This document shows positions 1-11,334 of a DNA stretch of 64,000 nt, in pieces. The stretch lies in the NCBI GenBank assembly GCA_963801855.1, contig CAWDGK010000001.1, positions 62,001 through 126,000 of the forward strand, given 5' to 3'. The position numbers and the translations under genes were made by a program. The notes beneath the pieces are model-generated. The model was not told the origin of the DNA. It did no database searches and was given only the letters and a program-made list of their open reading frames with translations. The stretch is from JACDAN01 sp963801855 (GTDB taxonomy: Bacteria; Actinomycetota; Thermoleophilia; Gaiellales; Gaiellaceae). Each line of letters begins with the position of its first letter. Within the stretch, counting starts at the first letter, position 1.

Positions 1-2
1 TC

Positions 3-98
3 GCCGTCCTCGCGGTCACCTATCTCGCGCTCGTCTGGACGCTCTCCGCGCTGATCCGCATGCTCGAGCGCCGTCTGGCGCTTCCGGAGCCTGCGTAG
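3..98 (+). CDS. Amino-acid ABC transporter permease, C-terminal fragment
   Basis: Only the last 31 residues lie in the window. They end in a hydrophobic segment followed by a basic tail (MLERRLALPEPA) and the TAG at 96-98. This is typical of the C-terminus of HisM/GlnP-type inner-membrane permeases, which carry polar amino acids together with a periplasmic binding protein and an ATPase. The next permease gene starts 3 nt downstream, and paired permeases of this kind usually form a heterodimer. The assignment rests mainly on that neighbour. Confidence 0.6.
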   Translation, partial: AVLAVTYLALVWTLSALIRMLERRLALPEPA

Positions 99-101
99 GC
101 C

Positions 102-838
102 ATGTGGGACGCGATCTTCTCCCGTCTGCCGACCTGGGCCGAGCCCGTCGTGGACTACATCCTCCACACGGGGCTCAAGAACACGCTGATCATCGCGGGG
201 ATCTCCGTGGCGCTGAGCCTCGTCGTCGGAGTCCTGCTCGGGACGCTCTTGACGCTCCGGTTCCTGCCGCTCCAGGCTGGGATCCGCCTCTACATCGAGG
301 TCTGGAGAGGGTTGCCGATCATCGTGACGATCTTCTTCTGTTCTTCGGCCTGCCGACGCTCGCGGACGAGACCACGATCGAGGCGCTGCGGCTATCCCAG
401 ATCCAGTCCGCGGCATTCTCGGCCTGTCGCTCTGGGGGAGCGCACAGATCGCCGAGGCGACCCGTGGCGCCGTCCAGTCGATTCCGCGCGAGCAGCACGA
501 GGCATCCTCGGCCCTCGGCTTCGGCTGGGTCGGCCGTCATGTGAACGTCGTCCTGCCTCAGGCTCTCGGCGGCTCCTGCCGCCGCTCGTCAGCCTCAGCG
601 TCAACATCATCCAGAACAGCACCCTGGCGCGATTCTCGGGGTGCCTGAGATTCTGGAGACCGCCGAACGTTCCACGGAGCGGCTTGCGTTCCCGACCGTC
701 GATCCGGCGACGCTCGAGATCGAGGGCGGTGATCCGCACTCACTCGAGATCTACGGCTTCGTGATGTTGATCTTCTTCGTGATCTCGTTCCCGCTCACGC
801 GCCTCGCCGCGTATCTCGAGCGGCGTCTCGTCCAGTAG
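102..838 (+). CDS. Amino-acid ABC transporter permease (frameshifted)
   Basis: This reads as a HisM/GlnP-family permease of about 245 residues spread over three frames. The start (MWDAIFSRLP...) and first membrane helix are in one frame (102-340). A middle piece (FFGLPTLADETTIEAL) is in a second. The EAA-loop-like region (AEATRGAVQSIPREQHEA, ALGFGW) is in a third. The C-terminus (GFVMLIFFVISFPLTRLAAY) returns to another frame ending at 838. An EAA loop that docks on the ATPase and a terminal LERRL tail are family hallmarks. At least three shifts in 740 bp, with conserved sequence on both sides of each, suggest sequence errors; a pseudogene cannot be excluded. It meets the aminotransferase gene tail to tail at 845. 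Confidence 0.7.
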
Positions 839-844
839 CGGGGT

Positions 845-2197
845 TTACGCGGCGAACTCGTCGGCGACGGAGAGGGCCTCGTCGAGGATCGCAATGCCCT
901 CGTCGAGCTCCTCGGTCGTGATGGTGAGCGGCGGGCAGGCCATGACGACGTTCCAGTGCGTCATCAGGTAGAGCCCGCGGTCGAGCGCGGCCTTCGCCAT
1001 CTGCGCCACCGGCGCGAGATCCTTGCCGGTGGCGTTGAACGGGACGAGCGGCTCGCGGGTCTCGCGGTTCTTCACGAGCTCGAGGCCCCAGAAGCACCCG
1101 AGCCCGCGCACCTCGCCGACCGACGGGTGCTTGTCCTGGAGGCCGCGCAGCCGCTCCTCGAACTGCGGCCCCAGCTCCGCGGCGTGCTCGACGATCCCCT
1201 CTTCCTGGAAGGCCTCGATGGACGCGACCGCGGAGGCACAGGCGAGCGGGTGTCCGCTGTAGGTCAGGCCGCCGGCGAAGTACTTGTCCCGGGCCCAGGA
1301 GGCGATCTTGTCGGAGACGACCATGGCGCCGAGAGGCACATAGCCGGAGTTGATGCCCTTTGCCACCGTGAGGATGTCCGGGACGACGTCCCAGTTCTCG
1401 CACGCGAACCACTTCCCGGTGCGGCCGAAGCCGGCCATGACCTCGTCGCAGATCAGCAGGATGCCGTGCCGGTCGCAGACCTCGCGGATCGACTGGAGGT
1501 AGCCGTCGGGCGGAACGATGATCCCGTTCGTCCCGACCACGGTCTCGAGGATCACGGCGGCGACTTCGTTCGGCCCTTCGTACTGGAGGATCTCCTCGAG
1601 GTGCGGCCCGCCGCTGCAGACCGGGCACGGGTCGGGATGGCCGGCCGGACAGCGGTACGTGTACGGGTCGAGCATCCGGACGACGCCTGGAATGCCGGGC
1701 TCGGCCGGCCAGCGGCGCGGGTCGCCGGTGAGGGTGATCGCGCCGCCCGTCGCGCCGTGGTAGGAGCGGTAGCGCGCGATGACCTTGTGCCGGCCCGTGT
1801 ACCAGCGGGCGAGCTTGATCGCGTTCTCGTTCGCCTCGGCGCCGCCGTTCGTGAAGAACGACATCGTCAGGTCGCCCGGCGTGACCTCCGCCAGGAGCTT
1901 CCCGAGCCGGGAGCGCGACTCGGTCGCCATCGGCGGCCCGATCGTCGCCAGCTGATCGGCCTGCTCCTTGATCGCAGCGATGACCTTGGGGTGCTGATGT
2001 CCGATCGAGACGTTGACGAGCTGCGAGGCGAAGTCGAGGTAGCGCTTGCCTTCGTAGTCCCAGAAGTACCGGCCCTCGGCGCCGGCGACGGCGATCGGGT
2101 TGATCGCGTCCTGCACCGACCAGGAGTAGAGGACGTAGCGTTTTGCGTCCTCGACGATCTGCTGTCCCAGCTCGGTGTTTTCCTCGACCGTCGCCAT
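845..2197 (-). CDS. Class III omega-amino acid aminotransferase (beta-alanine/taurine-pyruvate type)
   Basis: A 450-residue fold-type I PLP enzyme. The PLP lysine is K280 in LTVAKGINSGYVPLG, preceded by the cofactor aspartate region CDEVMAGFGRTGKWFA (about 250-265). The glycine-rich phosphate site SFFTNGGAEANENAIKLAR is at about 113-131. A cysteine-bearing insert (YRCPAGHPDPCPVC) at about 181-194 resembles the omega-amino-acid:pyruvate subgroup. The family moves amino groups from beta-alanine, GABA or taurine to pyruvate, giving a semialdehyde. It is divergent from a semialdehyde dehydrogenase gene only 36 bp away, which would take the product to an acyl-CoA. With the dihydropyrimidinase and amidohydrolase nearby, beta-alanine is the likeliest substrate; that part is inference. 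Confidence 0.88.
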   Translation of the reverse strand: MATVEENTELGQQIVEDAKRYVLYSWSVQDAINPIAVAGAEGRYFWDYEGKRYLDFASQLVNVSIGHQHPKVIAAIKEQADQLATIGPPMATESRSRLGKLLAEVTPGDLTMSFFTNGGAEANENAIKLARWYTGRHKVIARYRSYHGATGGAITLTGDPRRWPAEPGIPGVVRMLDPYTYRCPAGHPDPCPVCSGGPHLEEILQYEGPNEVAAVILETVVGTNGIIVPPDGYLQSIREVCDRHGILLICDEVMAGFGRTGKWFACENWDVVPDILTVAKGINSGYVPLGAMVVSDKIASWARDKYFAGGLTYSGHPLACASAVASIEAFQEEGIVEHAAELGPQFEERLRGLQDKHPSVGEVRGLGCFWGLELVKNRETREPLVPFNATGKDLAPVAQMAKAALDRGLYLMTHWNVVMACPPLTITTEELDEGIAILDEALSVADEFAA

Positions 2198-2233
2198 GCT
2201 GCGATCCTAGCTCCGCCGCGCTAGGCTGGCCCC

Positions 2234-3764
<1,531 letters not shown>

Positions 3765-3802
3765 ACAGGATCCGGAGCTGTGAGCGGTATCCCTTTGTTG
3801 CG

Positions 3803-5623
3803 CTACGGGGGGTAGACGCCGGCCGCGATACCCGTAGCGCCTGCCCCGGCGGTCCCCGAACCGCCGGTTCCGCCCGCACCGCCTCCGCCAGGAGTCCCGG
3901 TCGTGATGGCTGAGTTGGCGCTGATCGAGGCGACCGACGTCGGTGTCGCCTTGAAGATCCCGATGCTCGCGCCGCCGACGCCGCCGCCTCCACCTCCGCC
4001 CATGCCGCCGTTACCTCCGGGCCCGCCGTTGCCACCCTCTCCGACATCCTCGGGGCAGATGCCCGGTCCTGGTCCTCCAGGCCCGCCGTTGCCTCCGGCT
4101 CCGCCGCTGCCTCCCCGGCCGCCTCGCCCGCCTTCGCCCGTCGTGATCGAGCTCGTCTCCGAGACGACGAGGGTCGTTTCGGAGAGGTAGATGCCGAACG
4201 AGCTCCCGCCGGGGCGTCCGCCTATGCCCCCGGACCCTCCGCGCGCCCCGCCTCCTCCTCCGCCTCCGCCGTTGCCGACGCCTGCGAAACAGGCACTGCA
4301 ACTCTCGCCTCCGCCGCCGCCGCCGCCGCCCCCGCCGTTGCCGGGGCCGCCCTGCTGCCCGGTCTGGCCGGCGCTTCCGAATGTCGTTGCGCCGGCGCCG
4401 CCTGGGCCGCCGGATCCCGGTGCGCCTTCCGCGCCGTCGTTGCCCGGCTTGCCGGGATCGCCGGCCGGGCCGCCGTAACCGCCTTCGCCGAACCCGCCCA
4501 CGGTGCCGAAGGGCGCAGTACCGCCGTCAGCGCCGCGGATGCCTTCGTCGCCGCCGGCGCCACCCTGCGCGCCCGGCCGCCCGACCGGGCTAGTGCCCGC
4601 CGTTCCGCCGCCTCCAGGGCCGCCGAAGCTGCAATCGCCGACGCCGCCCCCTCCTCCGGTGCCGCCGTTCGTCCCGGTCGCGCCGGTCGCCCCTGTAGCA
4701 CCGTCAGCAGCCGGTCCAGCGACGATCGAGACGCGCTGGATCTCGAGCTCGGAGCTGAATGCCGTGAGGCCGGTTGCGTTCGAGCCAGCGACCGTGTCCG
4801 CACTTCCGTTCAGCGACAGGTGCTGGAGGAGGACGCCTGACGCGTTGACCATGAGGATCGCCTCCGGCGAGCCGAGAATCGTCGTGCTGTATGCGAGCCC
4901 ACGCGCCCACGTGTCTGAGGTATATCCGCCATAGATCGAGACTGCGGCCGTCACGACGACACGGCGGTAGGAGCCGCCCGACGCGTAGACCTGCTTTCCG
5001 GCCGGGATGGCGACGCTCACGGCTGCCTGGATCTCGCGCTTTGGCGCCGCCTTCGTTCCGGGGTTGGCGTCATCGCCGAGGGGTGAGGCGAAGACGGCAT
5101 TCGCTTCCGTGCCGTCGATCCCGTCGCAGTTCGTTTCGGCGAACAAGAGATCGGGGGCATCCGGTGCGCCTGGATGGACCGCGGGGTTGTCGGGGGCGCA
5201 ATCCAGCTCGTTTGGAGAGCCGTCTCCGTCCCGATCTGGGTTCGGCTGCGGCTGCGGCTGTGGCTGTGGCTGTGGCTGGGGCTGCGGCTGGGGCTGGGGT
5301 TGGGGTTGGGGCTGGGGCTGGGGCTGTCCGCCGGGGGTTCGGCAAGCGCGTACCGCTGCACGTTGCAGCCGCTTCAGCCTGGCGTTCTGGCTGCGGACGA
5401 AGGCCTTCCGCTTCTTCGCCTTCTTGACGCGCTTGAAGTACGCCTTTCGGGCTTTGACCATCTTGCGCTTGAAGGTCGCGACCGCCTTCTTGCTCGCGGC
5501 ACAGTTCGCGTACTGCGCGTCTACGGCCAACGGCGAGAGCTCGGCGACACGGTCGGCGCTCGCGGATCCCGCCAGGAGCGCGGTGCCAAGCATGGCGGCG
5601 GACAGGATGACGGCGCGTTTCAT
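3803..5623 (-). CDS. Secreted glycine-rich, beta-helix surface protein
   Basis: The start is the ATG at 5621-5623, with GGGAGGGC as ribosome site and an ATGA overlap with the upstream DUF4242 gene. The 606-residue product has these parts in order: a signal peptide (about 1-23); a very basic segment rich in KR pairs (about 44-95); a (QP)n linker; an acidic metal-site-like segment (DRDGDGSPNELDC and TNCDGIDG); a DUF1565/parallel beta-helix part (SPLGDDANPGTKAAP, ASGGSYRRVVV, SIYGGY); and some 280 residues of GxxGxxG collagen-like glycine-rich sequence. Family knowledge suggests a wall-attached or extracellular structural protein or adhesin. No catalytic motif is visible and no sorting signal was found. 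The exact role is unknown. Confidence 0.75.
   Translation of the reverse strand: MKRAVILSAAMLGTALLAGSASADRVAELSPLAVDAQYANCAASKKAVATFKRKMVKARKAYFKRVKKAKKRKAFVRSQNARLKRLQRAAVRACRTPGGQPQPQPQPQPQPQPQPQPQPQPQPQPQPNPDRDGDGSPNELDCAPDNPAVHPGAPDAPDLLFAETNCDGIDGTEANAVFASPLGDDANPGTKAAPKREIQAAVSVAIPAGKQVYASGGSYRRVVVTAAVSIYGGYTSDTWARGLAYSTTILGSPEAILMVNASGVLLQHLSLNGSADTVAGSNATGLTAFSSELEIQRVSIVAGPAADGATGATGATGTNGGTGGGGGVGDCSFGGPGGGGTAGTSPVGRPGAQGGAGGDEGIRGADGGTAPFGTVGGFGEGGYGGPAGDPGKPGNDGAEGAPGSGGPGGAGATTFGSAGQTGQQGGPGNGGGGGGGGGGESCSACFAGVGNGGGGGGGGARGGSGGIGGRPGGSSFGIYLSETTLVVSETSSITTGEGGRGGRGGSGGAGGNGGPGGPGPGICPEDVGEGGNGGPGGNGGMGGGGGGGVGGASIGIFKATPTSVASISANSAITTGTPGGGGAGGTGGSGTAGAGATGIAAGVYPP
5244..5327 (-). 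repeat. Hexanucleotide repeat encoding a (Gln-Pro)n linker
   Basis: Near-perfect tandem GGCTGx hexamers on the + strand, read as CAGCCx (Gln-Pro) on the coding strand. They form the linker between the basic segment and the acidic segment of the glycine-rich secreted protein. The copy number is probably prone to slippage without changing frame. Confidence 0.8.
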
Positions 5624-5889
5624 GGTTGCCCTCCCGGCGTAAATGTCTCGATGACTCGCTCGAAGGTCAGCTGCGCCTGCGTCGCCGCCGCGAAGACGGT
5701 CTCGGCAGTTGCTGCTTCGTAGAGCAAGAAGCACGTCTCGTCCTCGGGCACGAAGATCGAGCGCAGGTACTTGATCTGCGTCCCGTCGCTCCTAAGGAGC
5801 TCCGCTACCTGTTGAGCTCGCTGTGCGCTCCGCTCGAGGGTGCCACGGTCGTTGCGCGCGCTGTACAGCTCAACGAGAAACTCCGGCAT
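5620..5889 (-). CDS. DUF4242 (nickel-binding SCO4226-like) small protein
   Basis: An 89-residue alpha/beta protein (MPEFLVELYSARNDRG..., FVPEDETCFLLYEA) typical of the DUF4242 family, whose Streptomyces member SCO4226 has been described as nickel-binding. Members are one-domain, ferredoxin-like-fold proteins with no assigned reaction. Its stop overlaps the start of the secreted glycine-rich protein as ATGA, so the two are probably translated together. The tail of the LuxR-ATPase gene lies about 30 bp beyond its start codon, at 5921. Confidence 0.75.
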   Translation of the reverse strand: MPEFLVELYSARNDRGTLERSAQRAQQVAELLRSDGTQIKYLRSIFVPEDETCFLLYEAATAETVFAAATQAQLTFERVIETFTPGGQP

Positions 5890-5920
5890 GCGACCGACGC
5901 TACGCCGGTGAGTCGCCGGG

Positions 5921-8658
5921 TCATATCCCGGAAACCCCCAATCTTTCGCGGCTACGCGGGAGCGGAAAGCCGCTGGCGAGTTGGCCCCGCGAGCGCACGC
6001 CGAGCTTTGCGTAGGCCTTCGAGAGGTGCGCTTCGACCGTATGGACCGTGATGACGAGCTGCTGCGCGATCTCCTTGTTGGACAGCCCGTCCGCGGCCAG
6101 CTCTGCGACGCGCTGCTCGCTCGGCGTCAGCTCGCCCGTCGGCCGCGGCTTGCGCGCGCCGATGCGCTCGAGCTCCGAGCGTGCAGCCTCAGACCATCCG
6201 GTCGATCCGAGCTCGTCGAACGCCGTGGCCGCCCGATCGAGCGACTCGCGTGCCGCGGCCCACTTTCCTGTGGCGGCGCTGCATGCCGCCGAGGAGCAGC
6301 AGTGTTCGAGCGGCATCGAAGCGGAGGCCGAGCGCCTCGTAGTCGGAGACTGCCGCGAGCAGCGACGCGGTGGCCGACTCGGAATCGTCGGGGAACCGCA
6401 GCAGACCCTCGCAGCGCTTGACGCTCGCAAGCCCCCATGGATGGCTTTGCTCCTCCGCGAGCTCGCGGAGTCGCCCTGTGACGTCGCGCGCTTCGTCGAG
6501 CTCCTCGTTCTCCACCAGAGCCTCGACGAGATCGGGGGCGACCGGGAACACGCCGGGATCGTCGACGCCCTTCGCGGCACGTGTGGCTCCAGACCGTGCG
6601 CAGCGCATCGGCGGCTCCGGAGGCGTCATGCTCGAGCAACGAGGCGATTGCACGGGCGCGCAGCGCCTCGAGGCCCTCCCAGCGCATGCCGCTCGAAGCG
6701 GCGTCGGCGAGCGCGCGATCGGCCGCGCGTCGTGCCTCCTCGGGTTCGCCGCGCCCCGCCGCGGCCAACGCTCGGCAGCGCGCCCCGGGGGTGGCCATGA
6801 GCAGCTCCGCCTCCTGGGACTGCTCCCAGGCCGCGAGGAGTCGATCGACCGCTTCCCACCTCGCCGAACGGAGCTCGATCTCGCACAGGTTGAGGCGCAG
6901 GACGGAATAGGACCACTCGTCGCCCTGTTCGTCCGCCGCGGCGATCAGTCGCTCCATCAGCGCCCGCGCCGGCTCGACCTCGCCGCGCCACCCGAGCCTG
7001 ATCGCTGCCAGGCGGTCGAACGACCGGTAGAGATTGACCGTGGTGTCCGGGTGTGCTCGAAACCGGCTCTCGAGATCATCGATCGTCCGCCCACGGAGGA
7101 TTCGAGTCCACCCGAGGGCGACGAGCGCCAATCGCGCAGTGTCGGGATCGGTCGGGTCTGCAGCGGACACCGCCTCCTGAGCCCAACTCTCCGCTTGGGC
7201 GATGGCCTCGACTCGACCGAGTGCGGCGTATTCCGCCTTCCTCCACAACACCGGACCCGCGAGCTGCGCCTCGCCACGGGCCTCCACGACGGCGCGCTCG
7301 AGGTGATCGGCGAACTCAGAGGTGGTGGAGACTGCGGCGCTGTCGGCGAGGAGCACGAGCGCCTTCACACGCATGGCACCCGCGGGCAGCGACTCGATCT
7401 CGCCGGACAGAAGGTCTGTCACGCCCTCCAGCTCTCCCGCCGCGAGGAGGTAATCGGCCTGTTCGAGAAGGCGATCGGGACGCTCGGGCGCTTCGGAGGG
7501 CGTCAGGCGGACCGCGTGGCCCGCCAGCTCTGCAGCATCTCGGTTCGCTCCACGCCGGGAAGCGCTCGCTGCGGCGGTGGCTACGGCTCGAGCAAGGTCG
7601 GGATCCGATTCGGGCGTCGCAAGTGCGAGATGCCGCGCGCGCTGTGCGTCGTCCTCGCTGACCTCCGCGAGCGCTCGGTGGAGCTTGCGCCGCTCCTCGG
7701 GCTTCGACATCGACCGCGCCGCCGCCCCGAGCAGCGGATGCGACGGCCGGAGCCGGTCCCCGTCGATCCGGACTGCTACGAGGTCGACCGCCTGCTCGAG
7801 CGCTTCGTCGCCCGCGATTGCGAGCGCCTGGGACGCGCGGAGGCTCCCCGAAAGCTCGGAGGCCACGAGCACCTGGCGAGCGGGCTCCGGAAGTGCATCG
7901 ACACGCGCGGCGAGCAGCTGGTCGAGCCCGGCAGGAAGGTTGAGCTCGTCGACGGAGCCACTCTGCGCCGTGCGCGCCAGCTCCAGGGCGTACAGCGGGT
8001 TGCCGCGCGCGGCGTCGAAGATCGTTCGCTGCTCGGGGCGCGTGAGCCGGAGCCCGAGCCTCTCGAAGATCAGACGGCGGAGCGCTCCGACGCTGAGCGG
8101 CTGGAGCTCCATTCGCAACAGCCCGCCGGGCTCGAGTGCCGCTTCGAGCTCTGACGACGATTCCGTGCGCCTCGCGAGCAGAAACCGGATCCTGTCGTCC
8201 AGCCTGCGCGCGGCAAAGCAGAGCGGTCCGGAGGACGCTGCGTCGAGCCAGGTGACGTCGTCGATCGCGACGGCAATCCTTGCGTTGGAGGCGATCGCGC
8301 GCAGGGCGCCGTAGAGCCCGACCGAGACCGCGCTCACATCCGGCGACGGGCCGTCCGGCTCGACTCTGAGCAGGGCGACCTCGAGCGCGTTTCGCTGCGG
8401 AGCGGGGATCGCGGCGAGCTCTTCCCGGTCGACATCGTCGAGCAGGTCGGCGAGACCCACGAATGCGAGCCCGGTCTCGGACGGGCTTCCACGCGCGGAG
8501 AGCACTCGCAGCCCGGCGGCGCGGGCGCGCGCGACGGCCTCCTCCCAGAGAGTCGTCTTCCCGATCCCGGGCTCCCCGTTGATGACAGCTGTGCGCGGGC
8601 GAGCTTCGGACGCCAGGAACTCCTCGAGTGTCGCGAGCTCAGGCTCCCGACCTATCAC
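5921..8658 (-). CDS. Large ATP-binding LuxR-family (LAL) regulator (two frameshifts)
   Basis: The GTG start gives MIGREPELATLEEFL, then a Walker A (NGEPGIGKTTLWEEA, about 26-40), an AAA/NACHT-like ATPase with an IAVAIDDVTWLDA Walker B, a long helical TPR-like region, and a C-terminal LuxR helix-turn-helix (LTPSEQRVAELAADGLSNKE, VHTVEAHLSKAYAKLG). Frame changes near 6590 and 6275 split the protein. Restored length is about 910 residues, as expected for LAL (large ATP-binding LuxR) regulators. These are single-component transcription factors thought to sense small molecules through the ATPase/TPR part. It lies 42 bp from the end of the dihydropyrimidinase gene, so it may control that operon; this is inference. 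Confidence 0.8.
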
Positions 8659-8700
8659 CGGAGGAAACCTAAGCGGGGAGCGATCGTTTCGCTTGCGGGC

Positions 8701-10114
8701 TCATGCCACGGACGCAGCGGCCTTCAGCTCTTCGCCGAACTTCGCCCGCGCCACGAACTGGCCCACGCCCGGCGACGCCACCAACTCGTCGCCTTCGACG
8801 AGGACGTTCCCCCGAAGGAGCACGACCTCCGGCGAGCCCGTGACCTCCGTGCCCTCGTAGAGGTTGTAGTCGATCTTCGAGTGGTGGTTCGCGGCCGAGA
8901 TCGTGAGCTTCTTCTCCGGGTCGAACACGACGATGTCCGCGTCGGAGCCAACCGCGATCGTGCCCTTCCGCGGATAGAGCCCGAAGAGCTTCGCCGGGTT
9001 CGTCGACAGGAGCTCGACCATCCGGTTGAGCGAGATCCGGCCGCCGCGCACACCGAACTCGTGGATCATGTGCAGCCGGTTCTCGAGGCCGGGACCGCCG
9101 TTCGGGATCTTCGAGAAGTCGTCTTTCCCGAGCGACTTCTGGCCGTCCCAGAGAAACGCGCAGTGGTCGGTGGAGATCGCCGACAGCGTGTCCGTCCGCA
9201 CCGCGTTCCAGAGGATCTCCTGGTTCGCCTTGTCCCTCGGCGGCGGCGTGTAGACGTATTTCGCGCCCTCGAAATTCGGCTTCTCCAGAGTGCGTGAAGT
9301 CGATGAAGAAGTACTGCGTGCAAGTCTCGCCGTGGACGTTCCAGCCCTTCTCGCGGGCGAGTGCGATCGGCTCGACCGCTTCCGCGCAGGAGACGTGAAC
9401 CACGTACAGCGGGGCGTCTGCCACCCGGGCGAGCTGGATCGCCCGGTTCGTCGCCTCGCCCTCGGTCTCCGGCGGGCGGGTCAGCGCGTGGTACTTCGGC
9501 TCGGTGTGGCCTGCCGCGAGCGCCTCCTTGACGAGCACGTCGATCGCGTCGCCGTTCTCGGCGTGCACCATCACGAGTGCCCCGGAACCGGCGGCCACCT
9601 GCATCGACCGGAAGAGCGTCTCGTCGTCCACCATCAGGGCGCCCTTGTAGGCCATGAAGAGCTTGTAGGAGGTCACGCCCTGGTCCGGGAGCGACGCGAG
9701 CTCCTCGAGCGACCCGCCGTCCTTCAGATCGGTGATCGCCATGTGGTAGCCCATGTCGATCACCTGCTTGCCCTCGGCCTTGGCCCTCCAGAGGTCGAGC
9801 GCGGTCGCGAAGGTCTCGCCCGGTGGCTGGATCACGAAGTCGACGTGGCAGGTGGTGCCGCCGAAGGCTGCGGCCGTCTGCCCGGACTGGACGTCGTCGA
9901 CCGTGGTCGTGCCGCCGAACGGCATGTCCAGATGCGTGTGCGGATCGATGCCGCCCGGTAGGAGGTACTTGCCCGACGCGTCGATCACGCGGTCGGCCTC
10001 CAAATCCAGCGACTCGCCGATGAGGGAGATCCGCTCGTTCTCGATGAACACGTCACCGACGTAGTCGTCGGCCGCCGTGATCACTCGTCCTCCCTTGATC
10101 AGAACGGAACTCAT
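8701..10114 (-). CDS. hydA: Dihydropyrimidinase / D-hydantoinase (one frameshift)
   Basis: A cyclic amidohydrolase of about 470 residues, split by one shift near 9290. The binuclear metal centre is visible: GGIDPHTHLDMPFGGT (two His), the carboxylated lysine in TSYKLFMAYKG, His in VMVHAENGD and YVVHVSC, and the catalytic Asp in AISTDHCAF. The start at 10114 is preceded by GGAGGGAG. Family members open dihydrouracil, dihydrothymine or 5-substituted hydantoins to N-carbamoyl-amino acids. The N-carbamoyl amidohydrolase, aminotransferase and semialdehyde dehydrogenase in the same 14 kb complete the lower reductive pyrimidine pathway. It is the last gene of a minus-strand operon headed by the ABC importer. 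Confidence 0.9.
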
Positions 10115-10137
10115 CGCGGATCTCCCTCCTTCGGCGT

Positions 10138-10160
10138 TACTGGTACGTAACGTAACCAGG
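10138..10160 (-). other. Imperfect hairpin between binding-protein and hydantoinase genes
   Basis: CTGGTACG / CGTAACCAG form an imperfect stem-loop with one bulge, in the 57-bp gap after the binding-protein stop. Hairpins here often protect the highly expressed binding-protein mRNA or damp downstream expression. No T-run follows, so it is not a classical terminator. Confidence 0.3.
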
Positions 10161-10171
10161 GCGCGTAGCGC

Positions 10172-11299
10172 TCAGGCCCCGCCCTCCTTCAGCTCGACGG
10201 TCTCCTTCTGCCAGCCTTCGCCGTTGACGTCGACGCCGTCGTCCTCGAGCTCCTTCACCGCCGCTTCGGCGATGTCGGTTCGGTAGGCGTCCTCGCTCGC
10301 CGCCTCCTTGATCACCTTGCCCTCGAGTGCGATGTCGCTCGTGGTCTCGAACGACTCCGGGTCCATGACGCCGATGCCGTTCGGTGCCGGCCAGATCAGC
10401 TCGTTGACCTCGTTGAGCTGCCAGCGCTGGTGGCCCTCCGGAAGTGTCGGGCCGTTCTTGAGGACGATCTGGAGGCACTCCTCCGGGTTGTCGCGGCAGT
10501 ACACCCAGCCGCGGAAGCTCGCCTTGAGGAACCGCTTGGCGACGTCCTCGTTGCCCTCCTCGGCGATCCAGTCCTCGCGGACGAACACGCCGTCCTCGAG
10601 CGCTCCTGTGCCCAGGTCGGACATCTTGAGCACGTTCAGCTGGTCGATCGTGTAGAGCTGCCCGGTCTCGGGGTCCTTCGACTCCAGCACCTGAGCGAGC
10701 TCGTTGTAGGTCATCGCCGCCGCAGCGTCGATCTCACGCTTGAGGAACAGCTCCATGTCGAACGGCTGCGCGACGATCTCGACGTCCTTCTGCGGGTCGA
10801 GGCCGTTCTTGTTCAGGGCCGCGAACAGCTTGTGCTCGTTGCCGCCGAGCCACACGCCGACCTTCTTGCCCTTGAGGTCCGTGATCTGGTCGAGCCCGGT
10901 GTCCTTCCAGGTCACCTCGGTCATGCCCGAGCGCGTGAAGACCTGGGCGATGTTGACGATGTTCTGGCCCTTGTCCCGCGTCGCGAGCGTGCTGTCGAGC
11001 CAGTTGATCCCGAACTCCGCCTGGCCGCCGAGGACAACCTGTTCCGGGACGATGTCCGGCCCGCCGGGCCGGATGTCGACTTCGAGCCCTTCGTCTTCGT
11101 AGTAGCCCTGGTCTTTCGCCGCGTAGTACCCGGCGAACTGAGACTGCACGACCCACTTGGACTGGAGCGTGACCTTGTCGAGCTCGCCGCCGGCACTCCC
11201 GCCGCCGTCGCCGCTGTCATCGTCGCCGCCGCAGCCTGCGAGGGCGAGCATCACGACCGCCAGGAACGCAGCGATCGACCACCACCTGCTCTTCCGCAT
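10172..11299 (-). CDS. NMT1/THI5-like ABC substrate-binding lipoprotein
   Basis: About 375 residues. The chosen ATG at 11297-11299 has an AGGGGAA ribosome site and opens directly on a lipoprotein signal (MRKSRWW..., lipobox LALAGC), followed by a Gly/Asp/Ser linker. The mature part shows the SsuA/THI5-like type II binding fold (QSKWVVQSQFAGYYAAKDQG, DIRPGGPDIVPEQVVLGGQ, GINWLDSTLATRDKG). This family brings pyrimidine-like moieties, riboflavin precursors, sulfonates and related compounds to SsuC-type permeases. The ABC permease and ATPase genes lie upstream on the same strand and the dihydropyrimidinase gene downstream. Uptake of a pyrimidine or hydantoin is therefore the simplest model, but the ligand cannot be read from sequence. 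Confidence 0.87.
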   Translation of the reverse strand: MRKSRWWSIAAFLAVVMLALAGCGGDDDSGDGGGSAGGELDKVTLQSKWVVQSQFAGYYAAKDQGYYEDEGLEVDIRPGGPDIVPEQVVLGGQAEFGINWLDSTLATRDKGQNIVNIAQVFTRSGMTEVTWKDTGLDQITDLKGKKVGVWLGGNEHKLFAALNKNGLDPQKDVEIVAQPFDMELFLKREIDAAAAMTYNELAQVLESKDPETGQLYTIDQLNVLKMSDLGTGALEDGVFVREDWIAEEGNEDVAKRFLKASFRGWVYCRDNPEECLQIVLKNGPTLPEGHQRWQLNEVNELIWPAPNGIGVMDPESFETTSDIALEGKVIKEAASEDAYRTDIAEAAVKELEDDGVDVNGEGWQKETVELKEGGA

Positions 11300-11334
11300 C
11301 CACTTCCCCTTTCCGTGCCGTCGAAGGTCTGTCG

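Noticed and set aside
3880..4710. Proline-rich plus-strand open frames opposite the glycine-rich gene
   Set aside because: Gly codons read in antisense give Pro/Ala runs; the minus strand has the signal peptide, ribosome site and domain structure.
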